Notes: generated by a model from the sequence alone, not told the origin. A stretch of DNA of 64,000 nt from Pseudaeromonas sp041441555 (GCA_041441555.1 JASDSW010000035.1:17856-81855); one strand, 5' to 3'; positions 17,160 to 27,778 are shown, counted from the first letter of the stretch. A program made the numbers and translations.

Positions 17160-17569
17160 TGGCCGCTCTCTTGTGCCATAAAAATTTATCTTCCTAGTAT
17201 ATCGCCGCGATGAGTGGCGAGTCATGCCTGATCGTACGGTCAGTGCCTCACCAGCCACCGTTGTCGCAGGGCTTGTTATCGGCCGCGAGTTCACGGCATA
17301 CTGCGGCCATCTTGTCGGAGTGCCCAACTGGGCTGAGACCGTTAATTCGGGATCCGTTGAACCTGATCAGGCTAGAACCTGCGAAGGGAAACAAGAGTAA
17401 GGCCAGCGTGTTGAACATTGGAACCATCAGCCATTCGACTGACTCTCCGGATGTTCCGACCATGCCGCAACCGCACCTCGGTTGATATCTGCCGCTCGCA
17501 GATTGTTACTCCTGCCAACGCCACTCCAGACAAGCAAATCACGCCACTTCATCAAAGGTGAATTTTGCT
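17160..17569. other. DUF3157/thiC intergenic region
   Basis: This 410-bp region holds the TPP riboswitch at 17311-17395 and about 170 bp of leader between the aptamer and thiC. That leader must contain the expression platform; I cannot pick a clear terminator or anti-terminator pair by eye. I see no coding sequence. Confidence 0.6.
17311..17395 (+). promoter_or_regulatory. TPP (THI-box) riboswitch aptamer
   Basis: The conserved blocks of the TPP aptamer are all present: GGGCTGAGA (17330-17338), the three-way junction block TTGAACCTGATCAGGCTAGA (17357-17376), and GCGAAGGGAA (17381-17390). The closing stem CTTGT/ACAAG is at 17311-17315 and 17391-17395. It lies about 175 bp upstream of thiC, so thiamine pyrophosphate should repress the thi operon. 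Confidence 0.95.
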
Positions 17570-19470
<1,901 letters not shown>

Positions 19471-19474
<4 letters not shown>

Positions 19475-21084
19475 ATCGGTTTGACGATCACCGAAATTCG
19501 GTCGGCACCGCTGCGCGCCCCATCGTCTGGTCGGTCGCCGGCTCGGACAGCGGCGGCGGGGCGGGCCTGCAGGCCGATCTGCTGACCTGTCATGATTTGG
19601 GGGCTCATGGGTGCAGTGTGGTATCGGCGGTGACGGCACAAAACTCCTGCGCCGTGCGGGCCGTCGAGGCCGTCTCGTTGCCGCAGTTTGTCGCACAGCT
19701 CCAGGCCCTGCGCGAAGATCTGCCCGCCACGGCCATCAAGATTGGTCTGCTGCCCCGCGCCAGTCATCTGGTGGCGTTGGCCGAGCAGTTGGCTCTATTA
19801 CGCGCAGCACCCACCAAGACTCCCTTTGTCATCTACGATCCCGTGGCCATCGCCAGCACTGGGCACACCATGGCGGATGATGATCTGCTGCCGAGCATCG
19901 AGAGGCTCTTTCCCCACCTCGATCTGCTGACACCCAATGGCGATGAGTTGCACCGGCTGACTGGCATTGCACCCACCTCGGCGGCCACGCTCATCGCGGC
20001 GGTGCAACAACTGCTGGCGCGCGGCGTTCGCGCCGTGCTGGTCAAGGGGGGGCACTTGAGCTGGCAGGGCGAGGCTTGCCTCGATTATTTCAGTGATGGT
20101 ACCCGCAGCTTCTGGTTGAGTGCTCCGCGCCTGGCCACGCGTCACGGTCACGGCACCGGTTGCTGTTACGCCTCGGCCATCGCCGCCTTGGTGGCTCAGC
20201 AGTATGAGATTCAGGATGCCATCACGCTGGCGCGGGCTTATCTACAGCAGGGACTGGCGGCGGCCTATCCGTTAGGCGAGGGGGCTGGCCCCATTGCCCA
20301 TCTGGGGTGGCCTCGCGATCTTGCTCACTTCCCGCGCGTGGTTCTGCCGGGGAGTTCGGAGGCCATGGCGCTCAAGCTGTTTCCCGAGACGTCCCCTGTT
20401 GCCGCCTGTTATCCAACGGCGCCTTTTGCTTCTTGCCCCGCGCCGTTGGGGCTCTATCCGGTGGTTGATTCGGTGGCGTGGCTGGAAAAACTGCTGCGCT
20501 GGGGTGTTCGCACCTTGCAGTTGCGCATCAAAAACCCGGATCAACCGGATCTGGAGCAGCAGATCGTGCAGGCAGTAGCGTTGGGGCGCCGCTATGAGGC
20601 CCGCCTGTTCATCAACGACCATTGGCAGGCGGCCATCCGCCACGGCGCTTATGGTGTCCACCTGGGACAGGAGGATCTGCAAAGCGCCGATCTAGGGGCC
20701 ATTCAACGGGCCGGCCTGCGGTTGGGTCTTTCGACCCATGGTTACCATGAGATCGCCCGCGCCCTGCCGCTGCAGCCCTCATACCTGGCGCTGGGTCATA
20801 TATTCCCAACCCGGACCAAGCAGATGCCCTCGGCACCGCAGGGGGTGGCGCGTCTGCAGGACTATGTTGGGCTGTTGGCGGCGTACCCAACGGTGGCCAT
20901 CGGCGGCATTCAGGGGGAGCGGGTGGCCCAGGTTTTGGCGACCGGCGTGGGCTCGGTGGCACTAGTCACCGCCATCACCGAGGCCGCCGATCCGCACGGG
21001 ATGACGCTGGCGCTGCTGGCCCAGGTGGGCGCCGGGGCGGATGAGTCAGCCCCCATGTGGGCTTTGGAGGTGGCAGATGTCTGA
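19471..21084 (+). CDS. thiDE: Bifunctional HMP(-P) kinase / thiamine phosphate synthase (ThiD-ThiE fusion)
   Basis: A 537-residue fusion. Residues about 18-285 are ThiD: SVAGSDSGGGAGLQADL at the start and HGHGTGCCYASAIAA at the anion hole, with the catalytic Cys near 229; it phosphorylates HMP and HMP-P. Residues about 325-530 are ThiE: LYPVVDSVAWLEKLLRWGV, TLQLRIKN, LFINDHWQAA, GVHLGQED, FPTRTKQM and VAIGGI; it joins HMP-PP to the thiazole phosphate. The linker (about 286-324) is Pro/Ala/Ser-rich. No separate thiD or thiE is in the operon, so the fusion probably serves both steps. Confidence 0.95.
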
Positions 21085-21901
21085 GCTCTCATGTGATGCG
21101 ATGGGGTCGCTCGATGATTCAAGCTGGCTGCGCTACGGCCGTCAGCTGCTGTTGCCGGAATTGGGTGAAGCCGGCCAGCGGCGTATACAAGACTCCCGGG
21201 TGTTGATCGTCGGTCTCGGTGGGCTGGGTAGTCCGGTGGCGCTCTATCTGGCGGCTGCCGGAGTGGGGCAGCTGTGGCTGAGCGATGGTGATGTGTTGGA
21301 GCTGAGTAATCTGCAGCGGCAGATCCTCTATACCAGTGCCGATTGCGGCAAGGCTAAGGGCGAACTGGCGGTGCGCCAGTTGCGGCAGTTAAACCCGCAG
21401 GTCTCCATCCAGGCGGTGGCAGCCTTGGGGGAGGAGAACTGGTCGATGCTTCTGCAGCCTGATGGAGTGCCGGTCGATCTGGTACTGGATTGCTCGGATA
21501 ACATGGTTACTCGCCAGTTGGTCAATCGCGCCTGCGTAGCGCGGCAGATCCCACTTCTGAGCGCCGCCGTCTCGGGTTGGCAGGGGACTCTGGCGCTGTT
21601 TGATTTTCGTGGTCCGCGTGCTCAATCCCATGGTTGTCAACCCCATGGGTGCTATCACTGCCTCTATCCGACCCAGCAGGAGCCGTCCTTGAGCTGTGCG
21701 ACGGCGGGGGTGCTGGGGCCTGCCGCCGGTGTCATCGGCAGTCTGCAAGCGCTGGAAGCGCTGAAGTTTCTGGCGGGGATGAAAACACCGGCTCTGGGCC
21801 GACTCAGCCTGTTCGATGCCCTGCAGGGGAGCTGGCGCCAGCTGCGGCTGACGGTCGATCCTGGCTGCCGGGTTTGTGCTCATGAGGAGGAACTGGGATG
21901 A
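21077..21901 (+). CDS. thiF: ThiS adenylyltransferase ThiF
   Basis: A 274-residue E1-like enzyme that adenylates the ThiS C-terminus. The nucleotide-binding motif VLIVGLGGLGSPVALYLAAAGVG (about 36-58), the Arg-containing NLQRQIL, and the catalytic-side CATAGVLGPAAGV are present. Two CxxC pairs (CYHC and CRVC) would bind zinc. The start ATG at 21077 has GGAGG upstream and lies within the last codons of thiDE. It works with ThiS, a cysteine desulfurase and ThiI to load sulfur for the thiazole ring. Confidence 0.95.
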   Translation: MSELSCDAMGSLDDSSWLRYGRQLLLPELGEAGQRRIQDSRVLIVGLGGLGSPVALYLAAAGVGQLWLSDGDVLELSNLQRQILYTSADCGKAKGELAVRQLRQLNPQVSIQAVAALGEENWSMLLQPDGVPVDLVLDCSDNMVTRQLVNRACVARQIPLLSAAVSGWQGTLALFDFRGPRAQSHGCQPHGCYHCLYPTQQEPSLSCATAGVLGPAAGVIGSLQALEALKFLAGMKTPALGRLSLFDALQGSWRQLRLTVDPGCRVCAHEEELG

Positions 21902-21917
21902 ATGGGGAGAAACAAGA

Positions 21918-22166
21918 ATGAGCTTTTTGTTCAACGGAGAGCGCCGCGAGTGGTCGGCCGGGCTGTCGGTGCTGCAACTGCTGCTACACGAAGGGTATGG
22001 CGTACCTTCGGCGCCCACCACAGCGTCGACAACGGCGCCGGAGAGTGTACGACTGGGAATTGCCGTGGCCATCAACGAACAGGTCTTGCCCCGCTCCAGC
22101 TGGGTCAGTCGCCAGATCGCCCGTGATGAGCGGGTAGAACTATTTCAAGCCATTGCCGGAGGTTGA
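21918..22166 (+). CDS. thiS: Sulfur carrier protein ThiS with an inserted loop
   Basis: An 82-residue ubiquitin-like protein ending in IAGG, the diglycine that becomes the thiocarboxylate sulfur donor. The N-terminus (MSFLFNGERREW) and C-terminal half (VAINEQVLPRSSWVSRQIARDERVELFQAIAGG) match ThiS. Between them, about residues 28-45 (GVPSAPTTASTTAPESV) form a Ser/Thr/Ala/Pro-rich stretch not found in E. coli ThiS (66 residues). The start lies 16 bases after thiF. The insertion sits where a surface loop joins the first hairpin and helix to the rest, so it may be tolerated. Confidence 0.9.
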   Translation: MSFLFNGERREWSAGLSVLQLLLHEGYGVPSAPTTASTTAPESVRLGIAVAINEQVLPRSSWVSRQIARDERVELFQAIAGG

Positions 22167-22168
22167 GG

Positions 22169-22975
22169 ATGAATACTCTTTTTCACACGGAGCCGTTACA
22201 GATTGCCGATCGGCAGTTTACCTCCCGCTTATTGACCGGGACTGGCAAGTTCTCTTCGGCTCAGGTGATGGCGGCGGCAATCCAGGCCTCCGGCTCCGAA
22301 TTGGCCACCATGGCGCTGCGCCGGGTGCGCCTGAATGGGCCCGATGAGCAGATCCTGGCTCCCTTGCAGCAGCTTGGGGTGCATTTGCTGCCAAATACCT
22401 CGGGGGCCCGCACCGCCGAGGAGGCTATCTATGCCGCGCAGCTGGCGCGCGAGGCGTTGGGTACCTCCTGGCTGAAGCTGGAGATCCATCCGGACGCCCG
22501 CTATCTGATGCCAGATCCCATCGAGACGCTCAAGGCCGCCGAGCGACTGGTGCGTGAAGGTTTCGTCGTGCTGCCCTACTGTGGGGCCGATCCCATGCTC
22601 TGCAAGCGGCTCGAAGAGGTGGGCTGTGCCGCCGTGATGCCGCTGGGGGCGGCCATCGGCTCCAATCAGGGGCTCAGTACGCGGGAGATGCTGAAGATCA
22701 TCATCGAGCAGGCCAACGTGCCCGTGGTGGTCGATGCCGGGATTGGCGCCCCCTCCCATGCCGCCGAGGCGATGGAGTTGGGGGCCGATGCGGTGCTGGT
22801 CAATACCGCCATCGCGGTAGCGGCCGAGCCGGTGGCGATGGCGCATGCCTTCCGGCTGGCCGTGGAGGCGGGCCGTCTGGCCTATCAGGCTGGCATGGCG
22901 GCTCGTCGCGTGCAGGCTTCGGCCTCCAGCCCATTGAGCGCCTTTCTAGCCACTCTGGATGCGGAGGTCTCATGA
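22169..22975 (+). CDS. thiG: Thiazole synthase ThiG
   Basis: A 268-residue TIM-barrel enzyme that builds the thiazole phosphate from DXP, dehydroglycine and ThiS thiocarboxylate. It has SRLLTGTGKFSS, LPNTSGARTAEEA, WLKLEIHPDARYLMPD (with the conserved active-site Lys), PYCGADPM, VMPLGAAIGSNQGL and VVVDAGIGAPSHAAEAMELGADAVLVNTAIA. The ATG at 22169 has GGAGG six bases upstream and lies two bases after the thiS stop. It is the partner of ThiH and overlaps it by four bases. Confidence 0.96.
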   Translation: MNTLFHTEPLQIADRQFTSRLLTGTGKFSSAQVMAAAIQASGSELATMALRRVRLNGPDEQILAPLQQLGVHLLPNTSGARTAEEAIYAAQLAREALGTSWLKLEIHPDARYLMPDPIETLKAAERLVREGFVVLPYCGADPMLCKRLEEVGCAAVMPLGAAIGSNQGLSTREMLKIIIEQANVPVVVDAGIGAPSHAAEAMELGADAVLVNTAIAVAAEPVAMAHAFRLAVEAGRLAYQAGMAARRVQASASSPLSAFLATLDAEVS

Positions 22976-24105
22976 GTTTTTACGACCACTGGCTGCGGCT
23001 CGATTGGTCCCAGCTGCAGCGCCAGATCGCGGCAAGCACCGCCTCGGATGTGGAGAGTGCCCTGCAGGCCTCTCGACCGAGCGTGAGCGATTTTGCCGCG
23101 CTGATCTCCAAGGCTGCCGAGCCCTATCTAGCCGTCATGGCCGAGCGGGCGCAGCAGTTGACGCGACAACGCTTCGGGCAGGGTGTGAGTATGTATCTGC
23201 CGCTCTATCTGACCAATCTGTGTGCCAACGATTGCAGCTACTGTGGTTTTTCCATGAGCAACAAGCTCAAGCGCAAGGTTCTGACGGAGGCCGAGGCTAT
23301 TGCCGAGTGCGAGGTGATCCGCCAGATGGGTTACGAGAGCCTGTTGCTGGTGACGGGCGAGCACGAGAGCAAGGGGGGAATGGAGTACTTCCGGCGCATG
23401 CTGCCGGCGGTTCGTCCCTATGCCGCCTACCTGATGATGGAGGTGCAACCGCTGGCGACGGCGGAGTACCGCGAGTTGATCGGGTTGGGGCTCGACGCCG
23501 TCATGGTCTATCAGGAGAGCTATCATCAGCCGACCTATGCGCAGCACCATCTGCGGGGCAAGAAGCAGGACATGCGCTGGCGCATGGAGACGCCGGATCG
23601 ACTGGGAGAGGCGGGGATCGACAAGATGGGGCTGGGTGCCTTGCTGGGGTTGGCCGATTGGCGGGCGGATTCGCTGATGTTGGCTCATCACCTGAGTTAC
23701 CTGCGCAAGCGCTACTGGAAGAGTCGTTATTCGTTGTCGTTTCCGCGCCTGCGCCCCTGCACGGGTGGCTTCAGTCCAACTCATCCGCTGACGGATCGGC
23801 AACTGGTGCAACTGATCTGTGCCTGGCGGCTGTTTGATCCCGAGCTGGAGCTGTCGCTCTCGACCCGGGAGTCGGCATCCTTTCGCGATGCGGTGATCCC
23901 GCTGGGGATCACCAGCGTCAGCGCGGCTTCCAGTACCCAGCCGGGCGGGTACGCGAGCCCACAGCGCGAACTGGAGCAGTTCACCATCCACGATGATCGA
24001 CCGGTACAGCAGGTGGCGGATGCCATCCGGGCGCGAGGTCTGGAGGTGATCTGGCATGAGGCTGGCTCGCGAGCCTGGGGAACCGAGCAAGGCCTGCGCG
24101 GCTGA
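22972..24105 (+). CDS. thiH: 2-iminoacetate synthase (tyrosine lyase) ThiH
   Basis: A 377-residue radical SAM enzyme that cleaves tyrosine to p-cresol and dehydroglycine for ThiG. The CX3CX2C cluster motif CANDCSYC is at C84, C88 and C91. SLLLVTGEHESKGGMEYF and the C-terminal LSLSTRESASFRDAVIPLGIT match ThiH. Using ThiH rather than the oxidase ThiO fits a facultative anaerobe. It is the last gene of the thi operon; a strong terminator follows 70 bp downstream. Confidence 0.96.
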   Translation: MSFYDHWLRLDWSQLQRQIAASTASDVESALQASRPSVSDFAALISKAAEPYLAVMAERAQQLTRQRFGQGVSMYLPLYLTNLCANDCSYCGFSMSNKLKRKVLTEAEAIAECEVIRQMGYESLLLVTGEHESKGGMEYFRRMLPAVRPYAAYLMMEVQPLATAEYRELIGLGLDAVMVYQESYHQPTYAQHHLRGKKQDMRWRMETPDRLGEAGIDKMGLGALLGLADWRADSLMLAHHLSYLRKRYWKSRYSLSFPRLRPCTGGFSPTHPLTDRQLVQLICAWRLFDPELELSLSTRESASFRDAVIPLGITSVSAASSTQPGGYASPQRELEQFTIHDDRPVQQVADAIRARGLEVIWHEAGSRAWGTEQGLRG

Positions 24106-24120
24106 AGCGAATGGACCAGT

Positions 24121-24163
24121 TTGCAAAATGCAAGAGTGACGCATGTCGTCTCGCAATTTGCAG
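24121..24163. promoter_or_regulatory. Paired LuxO-box-like palindromes (enhancer of STAS operon)
   Basis: TTGCAAAATGCAA (24121-24133) fits the LuxO-binding consensus TTGCA-WWW-TGCAA exactly, as I recall it. TCGCAATTTGCAG (24151-24163) matches 11 of 13 positions. Their centres are 30 bp apart, three helical turns, on the same DNA face. They lie about 104 and 134 bp upstream of the start point predicted from the -24/-12 promoter, a normal enhancer distance for a sigma-54 activator. A LuxO-type activator is encoded 1 kb downstream. Confidence 0.6.
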
Positions 24164-24175
24164 AGCGATCTCGGT

Positions 24176-24201
24176 AAAAGGCCTCATAAGAGGCCTTTTT
24201 T
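24176..24201 (+). terminator. Terminator of the thi operon
   Basis: A 10-bp stem AAAAGGCCTC/GAGGCCTTTT with a four-base loop, followed by more T. It separates the thi operon from the downstream sigma-54-type promoter. Confidence 0.88.
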
Positions 24202-24235
24202 GTGGTCGATTGGAAGGAAAACTCGGCTTTGGGGC

Positions 24236-24252
24236 TGGCACGACCTATGCAA
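24236..24252 (+). promoter_or_regulatory. Sigma-54 (-24/-12) promoter of STAS operon
   Basis: TGGCACGACCTATGCAA matches TGGCACG-N4-TTGCW with a single mismatch (A for the first T of TTGC). The GG and GC elements are exactly 12 bases apart. The predicted start near 24261 leaves a leader of about 22 bases with GCGGAGG before the ATG at 24284. Confidence 0.75.
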
Positions 24253-24283
24253 TGGCACCGTAGGCGCATCGCGGAGGTCTATC

Positions 24284-24628
24284 ATGAAACACCAGCTATC
24301 GACGCTCGGCCAGACTCGACTCCTGACGCTGCAGGGGGAGCTGGATGCATTAGCCTGTGACGATCTGACCCCGGTGCTGGAGCAGATGCCCGGAGAGTAT
24401 CAGGACGTGTTGGTGGACTTGACTGCCGTACCCTTTATCGACTCCTCCGGGATTGGCGCCCTGATTTTCCTCTATAAACGCCTGGCCGATCATGGCTGTT
24501 ATCTGCACCTGGTCTGCCAACCCGGTCAGCCCCGGGAGTTGCTGCGGCTATTGCATATCGATCGCAGTGTGCCTTGTTATAGCAGCCAGGCGGATTATCT
24601 CAGTGGCATCACGGACGGCACCCTATGA
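24284..24628 (+). CDS. STAS-domain anti-sigma-factor-antagonist-like protein
   Basis: A 114-residue single STAS domain. Strands and the phospho-loop VPFIDSSGIGALIFLYKRL are typical of SpoIIAA/RsbV proteins; S54 or S55 is the expected phosphorylation site. Such proteins bind a partner only when unphosphorylated and are inactivated by an RsbW-type kinase, which the next gene may encode (ATGA overlap). The vibrio SypA and Pseudomonas HsbA proteins are single STAS domains linked to biofilm control; this could be a functional counterpart. The start has GCGGAGG six bases upstream and a -24/-12 promoter. Confidence 0.85.
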   Translation: MKHQLSTLGQTRLLTLQGELDALACDDLTPVLEQMPGEYQDVLVDLTAVPFIDSSGIGALIFLYKRLADHGCYLHLVCQPGQPRELLRLLHIDRSVPCYSSQADYLSGITDGTL

Positions 24629-25101
24629 GGCGTCTCCCTCCACCGAATGGCTCGGAGGAACCCTGGCTTAGCGGCCTGGCGCCGGTGAGCTGGCAGTTTA
24701 GTGGGGAAGCGAGCCTAGTGGGATGTCGCCGGATGCGGACGGCTCTGGCTGAGGCACTGCAGGCCCTGGCGCTGACGGATGAGACCCGTCAGGCGCTGTT
24801 GCTCGGTGTCACCGAGCTGGCCACCAATGTGGTTTGCCACTCGTCGCCACCGGCGGAGCGATTATTCATGGTGATCCGGCAACGTGGCGGGCGGCGATGG
24901 TTGGAGTTACGAGACGATGGTGCTCCGTTTGATCCGATACTGCATAGCCTGGGTGAGCGCTCGGCCCTGGGGCGAGCGTTGGGTTGTTCCGGTTATGGAC
25001 TGAAACTGGTGGCCCATCTGCTTCCCGCGCTGCGCTACCAGCGCCTGGCCGAGGCCAATTGCTATCGGGTGCCACTTCCCTGCGTTTGTGCGCAATCTTG
25101 A
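24625..25101 (+). CDS. RsbW-like ATP-binding protein (HATPase_c), probable STAS kinase
   Basis: A 158-residue GHKL ATPase. The N-box is GVTELATNVVCHS (E64, N68), G1 is LRDDGAPFDP and G2 is GCSGYGLKLVAHLL. The layout matches anti-sigma/serine kinases of the RsbW/SpoIIAB type and not a histidine kinase, as it lacks a phospho-His domain. The start overlaps the STAS gene by four bases, so the two are translationally coupled and probably form a partner-switch pair. No sigma factor and no PP2C phosphatase gene is adjacent, so the final output and the reset step are missing from this locus. Confidence 0.83.
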   Translation: MRRLPPPNGSEEPWLSGLAPVSWQFSGEASLVGCRRMRTALAEALQALALTDETRQALLLGVTELATNVVCHSSPPAERLFMVIRQRGGRRWLELRDDGAPFDPILHSLGERSALGRALGCSGYGLKLVAHLLPALRYQRLAEANCYRVPLPCVCAQS

Positions 25102-25199
25102 TCTCATTAACACATGTGCAATATCTGAGGTCGCCTCCTTGTCCTTCCTGACGCGGTCTGTTAGACCCAATAGAGGAACTAATCGGCAGGAGAACGCGC

Positions 25200-26594
25200 G
25201 TGACTTCCTCTCGTCCTCTGATCTTTCTCGTCGAAGACAGCCTGACGCTGGCGTTGCTGTACAAGGATTATCTGCGTAGTGAGCCTTTTGAGGTCGTTCA
25301 TTTTGCGCAAGGATTACCGGTCCTTGAACAGCTGGAGAAGCAGCTACCCCAGGTGGTCTTGCTGGATCTGGAGTTGCCCGATATTTCCGGCATGGAGATC
25401 TTGCGTTTCATCAATGAACGCCATATTCCCAGTACCGTGGTGGTGGTCACCGCTCATGGCTCGGTTGATGTGGCCGTTGAGGCGATGCGGCAGGGGGCTT
25501 TCGATTTTTTGACCAAACCCTTCGATGGCAAGCGGCTGTGTGCCACGGCGCGCAACGCCGCCAAACACCAGCAGCTGACCTATCTGGTTGAAACTTATCG
25601 CGCTAATTACGATCGCAGCGAGTTCGGCGGTTTTCTCGGAAGCTCACTGCCGATGCAGGGGGTTTACCACATGCTGGAGAGCGCGGCACCCAGCAAGGCG
25701 ACGGTGTTCATCACCGGCGAGAGTGGCACGGGCAAGGAGGTGTGCGCCGAAACCCTTCATCGCCTGAGCCCCCGCCATGACAAGCCGCTGGTGGTGCTCA
25801 ACTGTGCCGCTATTCCGCGGGATCTGATTGAGAGCGAGATCTTTGGTCACGTCAAAGGGGCCTTCACCGGCGCCCTGAGTGATCGGACCGGTGCCGCTAC
25901 GCGCGCCGATGGCGGAACCCTGTTCCTCGATGAAATCTGCGAGATGGAGCTGGATCTGCAGAGCAAGCTGCTGCGCTTCATCCAGACCGGCAGCTTTCAA
26001 CGGGTCGGCGGCAGTCGGCTGGAAACGGTCAATGTGCGGTTTGTCTGTGCCACCAACCGGGATCCGCTGGCCGAGGTCAAGGCCGGACGCTTCCGGGAGG
26101 ATCTCTACTATCGCCTGCATGTGATCCCGGTGGTGTTGCCACCGCTGCGGGAGCGGGGGGAGGATGTGCTGCAGATCGCCCGCCAGTTTTTGCGACAATT
26201 TTCAGCCGAAGAGGGCAAGCATTTCTTCGGCTTCAGTCATGAGGCCGAGATGATACTGCTGGACTATCCGTGGCCGGGCAACGTGCGGCAGTTGCAGAAC
26301 GTGGTGCGTAATATCGTGGTGCTGCATGATGGCGAGCTGGTGCAACCCAGCATGTTGCCTCCGCCCCTGAATCAACTGATCCCCTCCGAGCGTTTGGTGG
26401 ATGCGCCGCCGCAGGTGGTCCTCTCGGCCGAATCCCCAATCCGTCCCATGTGGTTGGTGGAAAAGGAGACCATCGAGCATGCCATCACCCAGTGTGCCGG
26501 AAACATTCCACAAGCCGCATCGTTACTGGAGTTGAGCCCATCGACCATCTATCGCAAGCGGTTGGCCTGGGGTGGTGAACCGCAATCGCAATAA
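25200..26594 (+). CDS. LuxO-type sigma-54-dependent response regulator
   Basis: A 464-residue activator. The receiver domain (about 5-120) has E12/D13, phospho-acceptor D56, T84 and K106. The AAA+ domain (about 145-370) has Walker A GESGTGKE (about 173-180), GAFTGA (220-225) that contacts sigma-54, and Walker B LFLDEICEM. WPGNVRQLQNVVRNIVVL precedes a Fis-type helix-turn-helix (about 440-460, AASLLELSPSTIYRK). It aligns along its whole length with vibrio LuxO, and SypG is the other close relative. The start is a GTG with AGGAG nine bases upstream. No luxU-like Hpt gene is adjacent, but the hybrid kinase at 29.2 kb carries an Hpt domain. LuxO-box-like sites lie at 24.1 and 27.9 kb. Confidence 0.9.
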   Translation: MTSSRPLIFLVEDSLTLALLYKDYLRSEPFEVVHFAQGLPVLEQLEKQLPQVVLLDLELPDISGMEILRFINERHIPSTVVVVTAHGSVDVAVEAMRQGAFDFLTKPFDGKRLCATARNAAKHQQLTYLVETYRANYDRSEFGGFLGSSLPMQGVYHMLESAAPSKATVFITGESGTGKEVCAETLHRLSPRHDKPLVVLNCAAIPRDLIESEIFGHVKGAFTGALSDRTGAATRADGGTLFLDEICEMELDLQSKLLRFIQTGSFQRVGGSRLETVNVRFVCATNRDPLAEVKAGRFREDLYYRLHVIPVVLPPLRERGEDVLQIARQFLRQFSAEEGKHFFGFSHEAEMILLDYPWPGNVRQLQNVVRNIVVLHDGELVQPSMLPPPLNQLIPSERLVDAPPQVVLSAESPIRPMWLVEKETIEHAITQCAGNIPQAASLLELSPSTIYRKRLAWGGEPQSQ

Positions 26595-26637
26595 ACCATC
26601 TCGCAATAAAACATCCACTGACGGCCAACGCCGATGC

Positions 26638-27726
26638 TCACAGATTATCCAGCAAGAGGCCAAACTCATCGGCGCCCAACTCCCAGTTGGGCTGTGCCAA
26701 CGAGGCGGGTGACTCCGGCACATAGGGGCGGTATGGCCCTTGGGGGGACGGGTTCGTGAGCCGCTCACCGCCGGTAATGGGTAACAATTCCGTGAGCTCC
26801 TGCATCGAGTGAACGCGGCTCAGCAGCGGCTTGAAGCTGGGCAGCCCGACAAAGTCCGCTGACACAATCACCGGGTTCGGGTGCCGCAGCACCCACTCCA
26901 GTTGCAGCGGTGGTTGCCGGCAGATGCTTGGCTCATTGCGATAAGGCAGCAGCGTCACCTGCCAATGCTGCAGATAACCCTGTAGCTGTTCAAAACTTTT
27001 TTCACCCAGCCAGAACACATTGTGTAGCCGCAGCAGGCGATCCAGTCGTGGAGTTTGCCGTGGACCAATCAACACCCAATACCAGTCCGGACGCCGGCGC
27101 GCGGCGTTTTCCAGCAGATCCCAATCCAGATGGTCATCCAGAGGACCATGAAAACCGATGACCGGCCGTCCGGTGGGCAGATCGCGAGGTCGCGCCTGCG
27201 GCGAGTCATTGGGCTCATGGCGCAACAGACAGGTCTTGTAGGCTGGGAAGGCCGCCGCCTGGCGGGGGGAGGTGGCCACCAGCAGGCTTGCCTTGGCGAT
27301 GAGCCAGGACTCCTGCTCAGGATCGAGCAGCGCCTCGGCCAACTCATCCCGGTAATAGATGACGGTCTCGATGGCCAGCGAGTCGGCCAGGGGGCTGGCC
27401 GCCGGATCGAGAAAGAGCAGGATCGGTTGGTGCAGGTGCAGATACTCCACGGTGTTACGGATCTGTTTGGCGATCCAGTGCTGGTTAATGGTCTGCAACC
27501 AGCTCATGTGTCCCCAGGGCATGGCCTTCACCTGCAGGTGTTGGATCGGTGATGGCGCTAACTCTTCCTCATCCTCCATATCGAATAATCCCAGACGAGG
27601 CGTTGGCTCCTGGCTGACCCACAAGACTCGTCGTTCCGAGGCTAATTGCAGGAAGAGACCCCGGCTGGAGCTCGGGCAATCGGACCAGTTGGAACCTATG
27701 ATGATCAAGTCACGTTTGGGCTGCAT
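26638..27726 (-). CDS. Glycosyltransferase-like protein
   Basis: A 362-residue protein with the two-lobed plan of GT-B glycosyltransferases. The N-terminal part has DLIIIGSNWSDCPSSSRGLFLQLASERRVLWVSQEP and the C-terminal lobe has VIGFHGPLDDHLDWDLLENAARRRPDWYWVLIGPRQ and NVFWLGEKSFEQLQGYLQHWQVTLLPYR, as in TuaH/GT4-like enzymes that act on cell-surface sugars. The usual GT4 donor-binding EX7E pattern is not obvious, so activity is uncertain. AGGAGG precedes the start. The upstream region has a -24/-12 promoter and LuxO-box-like repeats, which ties it to the neighbouring regulator. No other polysaccharide genes are in the window. Confidence 0.7.
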   Translation of the reverse strand: MQPKRDLIIIGSNWSDCPSSSRGLFLQLASERRVLWVSQEPTPRLGLFDMEDEEELAPSPIQHLQVKAMPWGHMSWLQTINQHWIAKQIRNTVEYLHLHQPILLFLDPAASPLADSLAIETVIYYRDELAEALLDPEQESWLIAKASLLVATSPRQAAAFPAYKTCLLRHEPNDSPQARPRDLPTGRPVIGFHGPLDDHLDWDLLENAARRRPDWYWVLIGPRQTPRLDRLLRLHNVFWLGEKSFEQLQGYLQHWQVTLLPYRNEPSICRQPPLQLEWVLRHPNPVIVSADFVGLPSFKPLLSRVHSMQELTELLPITGGERLTNPSPQGPYRPYVPESPASLAQPNWELGADEFGLLLDNL

Positions 27727-27778
27727 AGATCCTCCTGATTCTTCTGGTCTGGGTCGACGAGAATGAACAATCTATGAC

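Noticed and set aside
23128..24156. 342-residue frame antisense to thiH
   Set aside because: Shadow of thiH, which carries the radical SAM motif and operon context.
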